Shown here: one piece after another, positions 46,667 through 55,404 of the stretch
Layout of the letters: each line of letters starts with the position of its first letter
How positions within the stretch are numbered: the stretch's first letter is position 1
From: Pigmentiphaga daeguensis
Lineage (GTDB): Bacteria > Pseudomonadota > Gammaproteobacteria > Burkholderiales > Burkholderiaceae_B
Reading direction: 5' to 3'
Length of the DNA: 64,000 nt
Assembly: GCF_039523035.1 (NCBI RefSeq)
Contig: NZ_BAAAEN010000010.1
Span: forward strand, 62,001 to 126,000
Notes under the pieces: generated by a model
Told to the model about the DNA's origin: nothing
Database searches by the model: none
Seen by the model: the letters and a program-made list of their open reading frames with translations, nothing else
Position numbers and translations under genes: made by a program

Positions 46667-46920
46667 TTGCCATTCACCTTAATCATCGTCAAATCAGCGA
46701 CAGCCGCATCCGCACCCCGTTCAAGGACAGTTGGAAGCGTGATGTGCTGCGGGTCAAGGGCGGTGTTGCCGACTATTGCGTGATCGGCGAAATCGACGTG
46801 CAGGCCCAGCGCCAGTTCCAGAGCAGCTACCACTCGCCGAGAAAACCGTTCAAGCCGGTTCCGGATGGGTTCGAGATTGATTTTGGCCGCAAGGTGTTGC
46901 CGGCGGGAGAAGCAGAATGA
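46663..46920 (+). CDS. Unknown 85-residue protein in the pglX insertion
   Basis: It begins MIAIHLNHRQISDSRIRTPF and contains FEIDFGRKVLPAGEAE at the end. I do not recognise it. It overlaps the nuclease-like gene and pglX-C by 4 bp each, which argues that it is real and co-translated. Could be an immunity or adaptor protein, or an extra piece tied to the PglX C-terminal half; no evidence decides. Confidence 0.6.
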   Translation: MIAIHLNHRQISDSRIRTPFKDSWKRDVLRVKGGVADYCVIGEIDVQAQRQFQSSYHSPRKPFKPVPDGFEIDFGRKVLPAGEAE

Positions 46921-48689
46921 GTCAGATTGCCAGAAATAAGAAAGACCAAGGCATGGAGCAGTTTTTTTTCCGAGCTTCCACAGGCGATTTCAAGAAAATC
47001 CCGGGGGATCCGATTGCGTACTGGACGAGTGACACGTTGCGCTCAATCTTCCAGGCGGGTGAAAGTATTGAAGAAATTGCTCCAGTGCGGCAAGGATTCC
47101 AGACTGGGGATAACGACAGATTTCTAAGATATTGGCATGAAGTCAGCATTAATAGCGTCGGATTTGGATTCTCAAGCCAGAATGATTTTAACGAATCAAA
47201 TTCCAAGTATGCCCCATATAACAAAGGCGGGGAATTTAGGAAATGGTACGGAAACAATGATTACGTAGTTTTATTCAATAAGGGTAGCTATGAATTACTC
47301 AGCCAGCTCGGAAACAAGCTACCGTCTAGAAATTTATACTTTAAAGACTCCATCACTTGGTCGGCCCTTTCTTCAGGTAATTTTGGAGCTCGATATAATG
47401 GAGTCGGCTATACATTTAGCGCGAAAGGAGCCTGCGCATTTCCGAAGGGAAGTTATGAAAGGGATCTCGTTATTTCAATTTTTAATTCGTTAGTTTGCAC
47501 GAAAGTTTTGGAATTCTTCAGCCCTACACTTGACTTCAATGTTGGGGCTTTAAGGCAGATCCCTCTGCCAGTGAATATTGATACAAAGACACGGCAGGAC
47601 TTGAGTAGTTCATGTAAATCCAACATTGCAATTGGTCGCGTGGACTGGGATTCCCACGAAACCTCCTGGGACTTCGCCTCGCCGCCACTACTTCGCGCCG
47701 AACACCGCCAACCAACACTCAAGGCCAGCTACCAGAAGCTCCGCACCCACTGGCGCGAAATGGCGCTGGAAATGCAGCGCCTGGAGGAAGAAAACAACCG
47801 CGTCTTCATAGACGCCTACGGCCTGCAAGATGAACTGACGCCCGAAGTTCCGTTGAAGGAAATCACCCTCACCTGCAACCCGCACTACCGCTATGGCGGC
47901 GACAAGAGCGAAGAGGAGTTGGAAGCCCTGCTGCTGGCCGACTCCATGCGCGAGCTGGTGAGCTATGCCGTGGGCTGCATGTTCGGCCGCTACAGCCTGG
48001 ACAAGCCGGGGCTGATCCTGGCCAACCAGGGCGACACGCTGGCTGATTACCTGGCCCAAGTGCCGCAGCCACGCTTTCCCGCCGATGAGGACAACGTGAT
48101 CCCGCTGCTGGATGGCGACTGGTTCGCAGACGACATCACGCTGCGCCTGCGCCAGTTCCTGCGCGTGGCGTTTGGCGATGCGCATTACGAGGACAACCTG
48201 GCGTTCATCGAGCAGGCGCTCAACGTCAAGGGCAAGCGCAACTACGGCCTGCGCGATTACCTGCTGGGCGAGTTCTATGCCGACCATGTGAAGCGCTACA
48301 AGAAGCGTCCCATCTACTGGCTGTTCTCCAGCCCGAAGGGCAACTTCAATGCGCTGATCTATATGCACCGCTACCGCCCGGACACGGTGAGCGTGGTGCT
48401 GCGTTACCTGCGCGACTACCGCGAGAAGCTCACTACCGAGAAGGAGCGCCAAGCCGCCATCAGCATCAACCCGGCCAGCAGCCAGGGCGAAAAGACCCGT
48501 GCCTTGAAGGAGACCGAACGCCTGGGCAAGGTGCTGGCCGAACTGGAAGACTACGAGCGCAACGTCCTCTACCCATTGGCCACCCAGCAGGTGCAGATCG
48601 ACCTGGACGACGGGGTGAAGGTGAACTACCTCAAGTTCGAGGGTGCGCTGAAGAAGATTCCGGGCCTGGCCGCGAAGGACGAGGACTGA
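46917..48689 (+). CDS. pglX: BREX PglX, C-terminal half (target recognition region)
   Basis: The 590-residue protein starts with about 15 residues that look newly acquired. It then resumes PglX with FFFRASTGDFKKIPGDPIAYW, KGGEFRKWYGNNDYVV and TLDFNVGALRQIPLPV. After residue 240 or so comes the conserved tail, for example DWDSHETSWDFASPPLLR. Together with the N-terminal half it gives about 1190 residues, the normal PglX length. The first 240 codons are strikingly AT-rich compared with the rest, as expected for an exchanged specificity segment. Confidence 0.9.
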   Translation: MSQIARNKKDQGMEQFFFRASTGDFKKIPGDPIAYWTSDTLRSIFQAGESIEEIAPVRQGFQTGDNDRFLRYWHEVSINSVGFGFSSQNDFNESNSKYAPYNKGGEFRKWYGNNDYVVLFNKGSYELLSQLGNKLPSRNLYFKDSITWSALSSGNFGARYNGVGYTFSAKGACAFPKGSYERDLVISIFNSLVCTKVLEFFSPTLDFNVGALRQIPLPVNIDTKTRQDLSSSCKSNIAIGRVDWDSHETSWDFASPPLLRAEHRQPTLKASYQKLRTHWREMALEMQRLEEENNRVFIDAYGLQDELTPEVPLKEITLTCNPHYRYGGDKSEEELEALLLADSMRELVSYAVGCMFGRYSLDKPGLILANQGDTLADYLAQVPQPRFPADEDNVIPLLDGDWFADDITLRLRQFLRVAFGDAHYEDNLAFIEQALNVKGKRNYGLRDYLLGEFYADHVKRYKKRPIYWLFSSPKGNFNALIYMHRYRPDTVSVVLRYLRDYREKLTTEKERQAAISINPASSQGEKTRALKETERLGKVLAELEDYERNVLYPLATQQVQIDLDDGVKVNYLKFEGALKKIPGLAAKDED

Positions 48690-48690
48690 C

Positions 48691-50166
48691 ATGAGCCAGG
48701 CCATCGAGCAGACCTTGTTGCAGCCGGAGGGCAAGACGCTGGAGTTCAAGCGCGACCTGTCCTCGCCGCGCAATGTGCTCAAGACGCTGGTGGCCTTTGC
48801 CAATTCGGCTGGTGGGCGGCTGGTGATCGGCGTGGATGACGACCGCCAGGTGACGGGCGTCGCCGACCCACTGGATGAAGAAGAGCGGATCTGCAACCTG
48901 ATTGCGGATTCGATTGCGCCGCGCCTGCTGCCCAACGTGGAACTGGCCAGCATCGGCGAGCGCACGGTGCTGGTGGTCGAGGTGTTCCCCAGTAGTTCGC
49001 GCCCGCACTACCTGAAAGCAATGGGGCCGGAAAACGGCGTGTATGTGCGGCTGGGCTCCAGCAGCCGGCAGGCGGGGCCGGAGCTGATCGCGGAATTGCG
49101 CCGTTCCGCGCAGGGTGTCGTCTTCGACGAAATGCCCATGCCGGAACTGGATCCGGAGGATCTGGACCTGGAAGCGGCGCAGCGGCTGTTCGGGCCGGAA
49201 CGCAAGCTGGACAACAAAGCCCTGACCACCCTCAAGCTGCTGCGCCGCGAGCAGGGTCGGCTGGTGCCCACGCAAGGTGCCGTGCTGCTGTTCGGCAAGG
49301 CACGCAAACAGTATTTCCCGGATGCCTGGGTACAGTGCGGGCGCTTTCGTGGCCGCGACAAGGTGGAGATCTTCGACCAGGCGGAGATCCACGAGCACCT
49401 GCCCGATGCCGTGACGGCGATCGAGCTGTTCCTGAAAAAGCATGCGTTCAAGACCGCCCAGTTCGGCGCAATGCGCCGCGAGGATGTCTGGAGCATCCCC
49501 CTGACCATCCTGCGCGAGGCCATCGTCAATGCGCTGGTGCACTGCGACTATTCCCAGCGGGGCACGCCGATACGCATTGCCTTCTTCGACGACCGCATCG
49601 ACATCGAAAGCCCCGGCATGTTGTTGCCTGGCATGACCGTGGAAGACATGAAAAGCGGCGTCTCCCGCATCCGCAACCCCGTGATTGCCCGCGTGTTCCG
49701 CGAGCTGCATTTGATCGAGCAGTGGGGCAGCGGGGTCAGGCGCATTTTTGCCGAGGCCGCCGAGCAGGGCTTGCCCGAGCCCGCCATCACCGAGATTGCC
49801 ACCGGATTGCGGCTGAGCATTTACCTGCGAGAGCCGGTGCGGATCGACGTGGGGGGCCCGGAGCAAAAAGGGGCCCAGTCAGGGGCCCAGTCAGGGGCCC
49901 AGTCGGATAAAATACTGAAACTGCTTGCCGCCGGGGCCCTGTCTGCCAATGCCCTGGTGGCAGGCCTGGGGTTGAAGTCCAAGACCGGGGCCTTCAAACG
50001 CACGATCAAGGAACTGTTGGACCTGGGGTGGATTGCCTACACCCTGCCGGACAAGCCCGATAGCCGGTTGCAGCAATACCGTTTGACCGAGCAGGGCCAG
50101 CAAGCTCTGGCACGACAACCTCATGCATCCCAGAGAACAACGACAAGGAATCAGGACGTTGGCTGA
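48691..50166 (+). CDS. AlbA_2/Schlafen-type ATP-binding protein within BREX operon
   Basis: The 491-residue protein has an N-terminal AlbA_2 domain: ESF-like KTLEFKRDLSS, LVAFANSAGGRLVIGVDDD. A GHKL-like part has LREAIVNALVHCDYSQRGTPIRI and IEQWGSGVRRI. A C-terminal winged helix follows a (GAQS)3 linker. Such proteins often lie between pglX and pglZ or in type I restriction loci; role not known, perhaps regulation. It begins 1 bp after pglX-C and overlaps pglZ. Confidence 0.85.
   Translation: MSQAIEQTLLQPEGKTLEFKRDLSSPRNVLKTLVAFANSAGGRLVIGVDDDRQVTGVADPLDEEERICNLIADSIAPRLLPNVELASIGERTVLVVEVFPSSSRPHYLKAMGPENGVYVRLGSSSRQAGPELIAELRRSAQGVVFDEMPMPELDPEDLDLEAAQRLFGPERKLDNKALTTLKLLRREQGRLVPTQGAVLLFGKARKQYFPDAWVQCGRFRGRDKVEIFDQAEIHEHLPDAVTAIELFLKKHAFKTAQFGAMRREDVWSIPLTILREAIVNALVHCDYSQRGTPIRIAFFDDRIDIESPGMLLPGMTVEDMKSGVSRIRNPVIARVFRELHLIEQWGSGVRRIFAEAAEQGLPEPAITEIATGLRLSIYLREPVRIDVGGPEQKGAQSGAQSGAQSDKILKLLAAGALSANALVAGLGLKSKTGAFKRTIKELLDLGWIAYTLPDKPDSRLQQYRLTEQGQQALARQPHASQRTTTRNQDVG
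49870..49905 (+). repeat. Three 12-bp tandem repeats encoding GAQS
   Basis: GGGGCCCAGTCA is repeated three times (last unit ends in G) inside the AlbA_2 gene, giving a GAQSGAQSGAQS linker. The unit length is a multiple of three, so copy changes alter linker length and not the reading frame. Confidence 0.85.
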
Positions 50167-52666
50167 CCCCAGAATCATCCAGGCGCTGACCAGCCTGTTC
50201 GACAAGCAACGTATCGTGTTCTGGTACGACACGCGCCGGGAATTCCGGGGCGAGTTCGAAACACTGGATCTGCCTGACGTGGAGAAGATCGAACTGGCCA
50301 ACAATGAGTTCGGCGTGAAGTACCGCGTCCTGCGTGAGCAGACGGAGCAGAAGTTCCTGCTTTACCGGGAGGGGCCCGAGCCTGCCCATCTGGACAACTG
50401 GCTGCTGGACGTGCAGTTGGCAAGCGGACGCACCTTCCAGACCGATCAGGTGGCCTTGTGGCTGGCGGAGTTGGGGCTGGGGCCGAACGATTACGCACTG
50501 CTGGAGGAACACAAGGCTTTCTTCGAGTCCGCCAAGCGGCGCGAAGCCTTGCTGAAGCTGCTGCAGCCGGGCGATTCGCAGCCGCAGTTGCAGCGCAAGA
50601 TGCTGGCCGTGTGCGCGGGCTGCGAGCCCCGTCTGGATGTCATCCTGGAAACCCTGCTGGCCGAATTGGCCCAGGAGGGCGATGCACGCATCAAGCTGGT
50701 CGAACACTCCAGCCTGAAGGGCTACCTTTGGGAGCAGATGAAGCGCGCCTATGGCTACGACTCGCAGCAGCCGGGCCTGCAGGACTTTGTCATCGAGCTG
50801 TTCAAGAACAGCTTCCTGACCGGTATTGATTCTTCCTGCGCCAGCACCTTGTCCGCCGAGTCGCTGGTGTTCCTGCGCCGCTGGAAAGACAGCCGCTCGC
50901 ACAAGGCCAGTTTCGAGGCGCTGTCCGGGCGGTGTGCCGAGATCCTGCAAATCGACGAGAAACTGCAGGCGCTGGACTATCGCCAGTTGGCAGATCTGGA
51001 TTACTTCGAGCTGATCGACTGCAAGATTCTCAGCGAGTTGGTGCATGCGGTGGTGGCCCGCACCATCACGGCCGCCGATGTGGAGCGATGGGTGCGCCAG
51101 CGCCGACAGAGCCATTGGTTCGAGAACTTCGAACATGTGTATCTGGCGCTGGAACACGCCGCCCAGTTCATGCATCTGCTGGACATGACACAACTGGACA
51201 TGACGTCATTGGCCGACGGTGTGCGCAAGTACGCGGCCACCTGGTTCAGGCTGGATCAGCGCTATCGCAAGTTCATCTATCACTTGCGCGAGTCCGGCCA
51301 GGCGTCGCTGCTTGGACAGCTGGCGACGCGTGTCGAGAACCTGTACAGCACCAACTATCTGACCCGCCTCAACAATCAGTGGCAACAGCATGTGGATGTC
51401 GCGCAGCATTGGAAGGTGGATTCGGTACCCCTGCAACGCGACTTCGCCAAACGCCATGTCCAGTCTTTCCTGGAACGCAAAGCCAAGGTTTGCGTGCTGA
51501 TTTCCGATGCCTTCCGCTACGAGGTGGGCGAAGAACTACAAAGCCTGATCCGGCAGGAAGACAAGTACGAGGCCGACCTGGAGCCGATGCTGTCCATGTT
51601 GCCCAGCTACACGCAACTGGGCATGGCGGCACTGTTACCCAACACATGCCTTGAATTGGCCGATGGCGACAGCGGTGATGCACTGGTCGATGGCCAGAGC
51701 GCACAGGGTTCTGCCAACCGGCGCAAGATACTGGCCGCTGCCATACCAAGCTCAACGGTGGTGCTGGCCAAGGACGTGCTGGCCATGGGCAAGGAGGAGT
51801 CGCGTGCATTGGTACGCGACCATGATGTCGTCTATGTCTATCACAACCTGATCGACAAGACCGGCGACACACGTGATACCGAAGAGCGCGTGTTCGCCGC
51901 TGCACAGGGGACGCTGGAAGAGCTGATCCGGGTGATCAAGAAGCTGTTCAACGCCAATGCCAGCAATCTTCTGCTGACTGCCGATCACGGGTTCATCTAT
52001 CAGCACCACCCTCTGCAGGAAAGCGACTTCCTCAGCAGCGAACCAGAGGGTGAACAGATTCTCTATCGCGACCGGCGATTCGTGCTGGGCAAGGGGCTGC
52101 GCGAGGGTGCGGGTTTCAAGACCTTCCAGCCCGCGCAGTTGGGACTGGACGGCACGTTGGAAGTCCAGATTCCAAAATCCATCAACCGCCTGCGGCTCAA
52201 AGGTTCCGGCAGCCGGTTCGTGCATGGTGGGGCCACCTTGCAAGAGGTGGTGATCCCGCTGCTGCATATCAACAAGAAGCGCCAGAGCGATGTCGGGCGC
52301 GTGGAGGTGGATTTCATCGGTGATGGGGGCAAGACCATCACCACGGGACAGTTGGCCGTGGTGCTGTACCAGCGTGAAGCCATCACGGAGAAACGCCAGC
52401 CCCGGCGTCTGCGTGCAGGCCTGTACACGCTCGCGGGTGAGTTGATCTCCGATCAGCATGAGCTGTTGTTCGACTTCGCCTCGGATAATCCGCGCGAGCG
52501 GGAGTTGCCGGTACGCCTTCTGCTCAGCCGCAAGGCGGATGCAGCGAACAACCAACAGGTTGAGCTGCGGCTCGAAGAACCCGTCGAGGGTACTTCGCAT
52601 TACACCAAGTACAAGGCGGTGCGCTACACCATTCGCCGATCCTTCACCAGCGAATTCGATTTCTAG
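50159..52666 (+). CDS. pglZ: BREX protein PglZ (alkaline phosphatase superfamily)
   Basis: The 835-residue protein from a TTG start has the opening ADPRIIQALTSLFDKQRIVFWYD, which is the usual PglZ N terminus. The metal-site blocks VLISDAFRYEVGEEL (about residue 448) and LLTADHGFIYQH (about 606) follow. TTG 50159 is chosen because AAGGAA lies 8 bases before it and overlap with the previous gene is then only 8 bp. The ATG at 50123 would add 12 unlikely residues. Confidence 0.93.
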   Translation: MADPRIIQALTSLFDKQRIVFWYDTRREFRGEFETLDLPDVEKIELANNEFGVKYRVLREQTEQKFLLYREGPEPAHLDNWLLDVQLASGRTFQTDQVALWLAELGLGPNDYALLEEHKAFFESAKRREALLKLLQPGDSQPQLQRKMLAVCAGCEPRLDVILETLLAELAQEGDARIKLVEHSSLKGYLWEQMKRAYGYDSQQPGLQDFVIELFKNSFLTGIDSSCASTLSAESLVFLRRWKDSRSHKASFEALSGRCAEILQIDEKLQALDYRQLADLDYFELIDCKILSELVHAVVARTITAADVERWVRQRRQSHWFENFEHVYLALEHAAQFMHLLDMTQLDMTSLADGVRKYAATWFRLDQRYRKFIYHLRESGQASLLGQLATRVENLYSTNYLTRLNNQWQQHVDVAQHWKVDSVPLQRDFAKRHVQSFLERKAKVCVLISDAFRYEVGEELQSLIRQEDKYEADLEPMLSMLPSYTQLGMAALLPNTCLELADGDSGDALVDGQSAQGSANRRKILAAAIPSSTVVLAKDVLAMGKEESRALVRDHDVVYVYHNLIDKTGDTRDTEERVFAAAQGTLEELIRVIKKLFNANASNLLLTADHGFIYQHHPLQESDFLSSEPEGEQILYRDRRFVLGKGLREGAGFKTFQPAQLGLDGTLEVQIPKSINRLRLKGSGSRFVHGGATLQEVVIPLLHINKKRQSDVGRVEVDFIGDGGKTITTGQLAVVLYQREAITEKRQPRRLRAGLYTLAGELISDQHELLFDFASDNPRERELPVRLLLSRKADAANNQQVELRLEEPVEGTSHYTKYKAVRYTIRRSFTSEFDF

Positions 52667-52678
52667 GCGAGAACGGCC

Positions 52679-54757
52679 ATGACCCTGCTCGATGACAAGA
52701 TCAACCAGCATTTCGCCAGCCTGGTGGTGCGCAAGGATTTGGTGAAGGCCGTCAAAGGCAATGCCATCGTGCCAACTTACGTGCTGGAGTACCTGCTGGG
52801 TCAGTACTGCGCCACCAATGACGAGGCAACCATCCAGACAGGCATCGATACGGTCCGGGAGATCCTGCGCAAGCACTATGTGCACCGCAATGAGGCTGGC
52901 CTGGTGCGCTCAACGATCAAGGAAAAGGGCCGGCACAAGGTGATCGACCGCATCAGCGTCTCGCTCAACGACAAAGATGACGTCTATGAGGCCGAGTTCG
53001 CCAACCTCGGCATCAAGAAGGTATTGATCGACTCAGGTACGGTGAAATCGCACCAGAAATTGCTGGTGGGTGGCGTCTGGTGCATTGCCGATCTCGAATA
53101 CGAATACACCGAGGACAAGTCCGCCTCGCCCTGGATACTGGCCTCGCTCAAGCCCATCCAGATATCGCGCTTTGATCTGGACGGGTACCTGGAAGCTCGC
53201 CGGCAGTTCAGCACGGACGAGTGGATCGACCTGCTGATCCAGAGCATCGGCTTCAACCCGCAGATGTTCGGCAAGCGCAACAAGCTGCTGCAACTGATTC
53301 GCCTGATCCCGTTCTGCGAACGCAACTACAACCTGATCGAACTGGGGCCCAAAGGCACGGGCAAGTCGCACGTGTACTCCGAGTTCTCACCACACGGCAT
53401 CCTGATCTCGGGAGGCGAGGTCACGGTTCCCAAGCTGTTCGTACACAACGGCACCGGCAAGCTCGGGCTGGTGGGTTACTGGGACGTAGTGGCCTTCGAC
53501 GAGTTCGCCGGAAAGCAGAAGCGCGTGGACAAGGCGCTGGTGGACATCATGAAGAACTACATGGCGAACAAGTCGTTCTCTCGTGGCGTGGAAACGCTCG
53601 GGGCCGAAGCGAGCATGGTGTTCGTCGGCAACACCGACCATACCGTGCCTTACATGCTCAAGCACAGCGATCTGTTCGATCCGTTGCCTGAGAAATTCCA
53701 CGATTCCGCCTTCCTCGATCGCATCCACAGCTACATCCCGGGCTGGGAGGTAGACGTGATTCGTGCAGAGATGTTCTCTGCGGGCTATGGGTTCGTGGTC
53801 GACTATCTGGCCGAGATCCTGCGCTCGCTGCGCAGCCACGATTATTCGGACCGCTACAAGGCGCTGTTTACGCTGGGTGACGATATCTCCACGCGAGACC
53901 GCGACGGCATCAACAAGACCTTCTCAGGACTGATGAAGCTCTTGTTCCCTGACGGGCAGGCGGGCGATGCCGAGATCGAAGAGGTCTTGCGTTGTGCCAT
54001 CGAAGGGCGAAAGCGGGTCAAGGACCAATTGCTGCGCATCGATGCGACCTATCCAGAAGTGCGTTTTGCCTATTCGGATGCGGCTGGGCAGCAACGCCTG
54101 GTGCATACGCTGGAGGAAGACGAGTACCCACACCAGTATCACCGCCGTGTGGCGGTCGATGATTCGGCCGAGGCAATAGCCGGCGCGCAGGGCGCTTCAG
54201 CAGCGGTCGAGCCATCTCAAGGCGTGCCGGCAGTCGAGCAGCCACCTCGCTCAAAGACCACTGACAACCCCTTGAAAGAGCAGCACCTGGTTTTTCAGGA
54301 GAACCAGCGTGGCGTGAGCTTTGACAGCTTGTTCGGCGCGTATCTGGCTGGAGCCAAGCGGATCGTCGTGACCGACCCTTACTTACGCATGTTCCACCAG
54401 CTCCGCAACCTGATGGAACTGATGGAAACCGTCAGCAAACTTCATGGCCCCGAGGATGAAGTCGCTGTGCATGTCGTCACCGTCGAAGACGAATTCAACG
54501 GGGATCGCCAGACGGAAAATCTGCAGAAGATCGCGGATGCCTGCGCGACTGTCGGCATTCAATTCACTTGGGCCTACGATACCAGCGGCACCAAACATGA
54601 CCGGGACATCACCACGGACCATGGGTGGAAAATCGTTCTCAGCCGCGGCCTGGATGTATTCCAGCGCTTCGAACTGAACGACACTTTCAATTTTGCTAAC
54701 CGGCTTCAGCAACATAGGCAATGCAAGGAGTTCAACGTCACCTATGTGCGTCTTTGA
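52679..54757 (+). CDS. brxL: BREX protein BrxL (Lon-like AAA ATPase)
   Basis: The 692-residue protein has the AAA core: GPKGTGKSHVY near residues 223-233, Walker B VVAFDEF near 270 and sensor-1-like MVFVGNTDH. The middle matches BrxL. The C-terminal 150 residues (from about 540) contain FDSLFGAYLAGAKRIVVTDPYLRMFHQLRNLMEL, an MIT_C/phospholipase-D-like domain often found in BrxL. Last core BREX gene; type I order is complete. Ends 8 bp from the convergent PIN gene. Confidence 0.94.
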   Translation: MTLLDDKINQHFASLVVRKDLVKAVKGNAIVPTYVLEYLLGQYCATNDEATIQTGIDTVREILRKHYVHRNEAGLVRSTIKEKGRHKVIDRISVSLNDKDDVYEAEFANLGIKKVLIDSGTVKSHQKLLVGGVWCIADLEYEYTEDKSASPWILASLKPIQISRFDLDGYLEARRQFSTDEWIDLLIQSIGFNPQMFGKRNKLLQLIRLIPFCERNYNLIELGPKGTGKSHVYSEFSPHGILISGGEVTVPKLFVHNGTGKLGLVGYWDVVAFDEFAGKQKRVDKALVDIMKNYMANKSFSRGVETLGAEASMVFVGNTDHTVPYMLKHSDLFDPLPEKFHDSAFLDRIHSYIPGWEVDVIRAEMFSAGYGFVVDYLAEILRSLRSHDYSDRYKALFTLGDDISTRDRDGINKTFSGLMKLLFPDGQAGDAEIEEVLRCAIEGRKRVKDQLLRIDATYPEVRFAYSDAAGQQRLVHTLEEDEYPHQYHRRVAVDDSAEAIAGAQGASAAVEPSQGVPAVEQPPRSKTTDNPLKEQHLVFQENQRGVSFDSLFGAYLAGAKRIVVTDPYLRMFHQLRNLMELMETVSKLHGPEDEVAVHVVTVEDEFNGDRQTENLQKIADACATVGIQFTWAYDTSGTKHDRDITTDHGWKIVLSRGLDVFQRFELNDTFNFANRLQQHRQCKEFNVTYVRL

Positions 54758-54765
54758 TGGATTGA

Positions 54766-55404
54766 TCACGCCTGCTTAAGATCGAGCATGGCCGACTTGC
54801 GCCGCATATGTCGCTTCAGGCTTGAGCATGCTGCCGCATGTTCTGGTCCGATGAGTTGGATCACCCACTCGAACTGGTGATCCCATACCTGCATCCTTGC
54901 AAGTCGCAGTGCCTGTAGCGTTGCATGTGCCAACGCGTCATGACCTAGCAAGGTGTTTACCGCTTGATAAGCAAGAATATCGATGGTAGTCACCAGCTTC
55001 AACTGTTTAAAGCGCTCGTAAGCGATCCGCGTTGCTTTCTTCTCGTCGATAGCAACTGGGAAGCCTTTGCTATATGCATATGCGAGTGTAGCTGCCTCGC
55101 CATCCCCTAGAGAGGTTGAAGTATGGCCAGCGACCATATCGAAAAAGTGCTGCAGCGACGGGCCGGAGAGTTCCTCCACCCTCAGCACTTGATCACTGAT
55201 CAACTTAGCTAGTAAAGCGGGTTCTGAGCGGTCGTTGGCAACACCTTGGCCAATCTCCCGTACGACATTTCCCGTCACGAAAGGAACGGCAGGTAGGGCT
55301 TGCAAGATTGCACTTGCATTCCCAGTGGCCAATAGGTTGATGATGACACTGGCGTCTAGGACGACAGCCTCATCCCGATCATTGAGGCAACTTGAAAAGG
55401 TCAT
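54766..55404 (-). CDS. PIN-domain nuclease
   Basis: The 212-residue protein has a complete acidic set: Asp17 in VVLDASVIINLL, Glu50 in VVREIGQG, Asp101/Glu103 in GDGEAATLAYAY and Asp120 in VAIDEKKATR. PIN domains cut RNA, often as toxins. It overlaps the HTH-ImmA/IrrE gene by 26 bp; such pairs are known as toxin-antitoxin-like units. Here they form the end of a four-gene operon with a QueC-like enzyme. Confidence 0.87.
   Translation of the reverse strand: MTFSSCLNDRDEAVVLDASVIINLLATGNASAILQALPAVPFVTGNVVREIGQGVANDRSEPALLAKLISDQVLRVEELSGPSLQHFFDMVAGHTSTSLGDGEAATLAYAYSKGFPVAIDEKKATRIAYERFKQLKLVTTIDILAYQAVNTLLGHDALAHATLQALRLARMQVWDHQFEWVIQLIGPEHAAACSSLKRHMRRKSAMLDLKQA

Noticed and set aside
43168..48689. 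Split pglX as a sequencing error or a simple frameshift
   Set aside because: About 1.9 kb with three tightly overlapping, well-formed genes separates the halves; an error cannot create that.
49870..49905. Tandem repeats as a phase-variable on/off switch of BREX
   Set aside because: The 12-bp unit keeps the reading frame, so copy changes cannot switch the gene off.
50123..50158. ATG at 50123 as start of pglZ
   Set aside because: It would add 12 residues not typical of PglZ and enlarge the overlap with the previous gene; TTG 50159 has AAGGAA at good distance.
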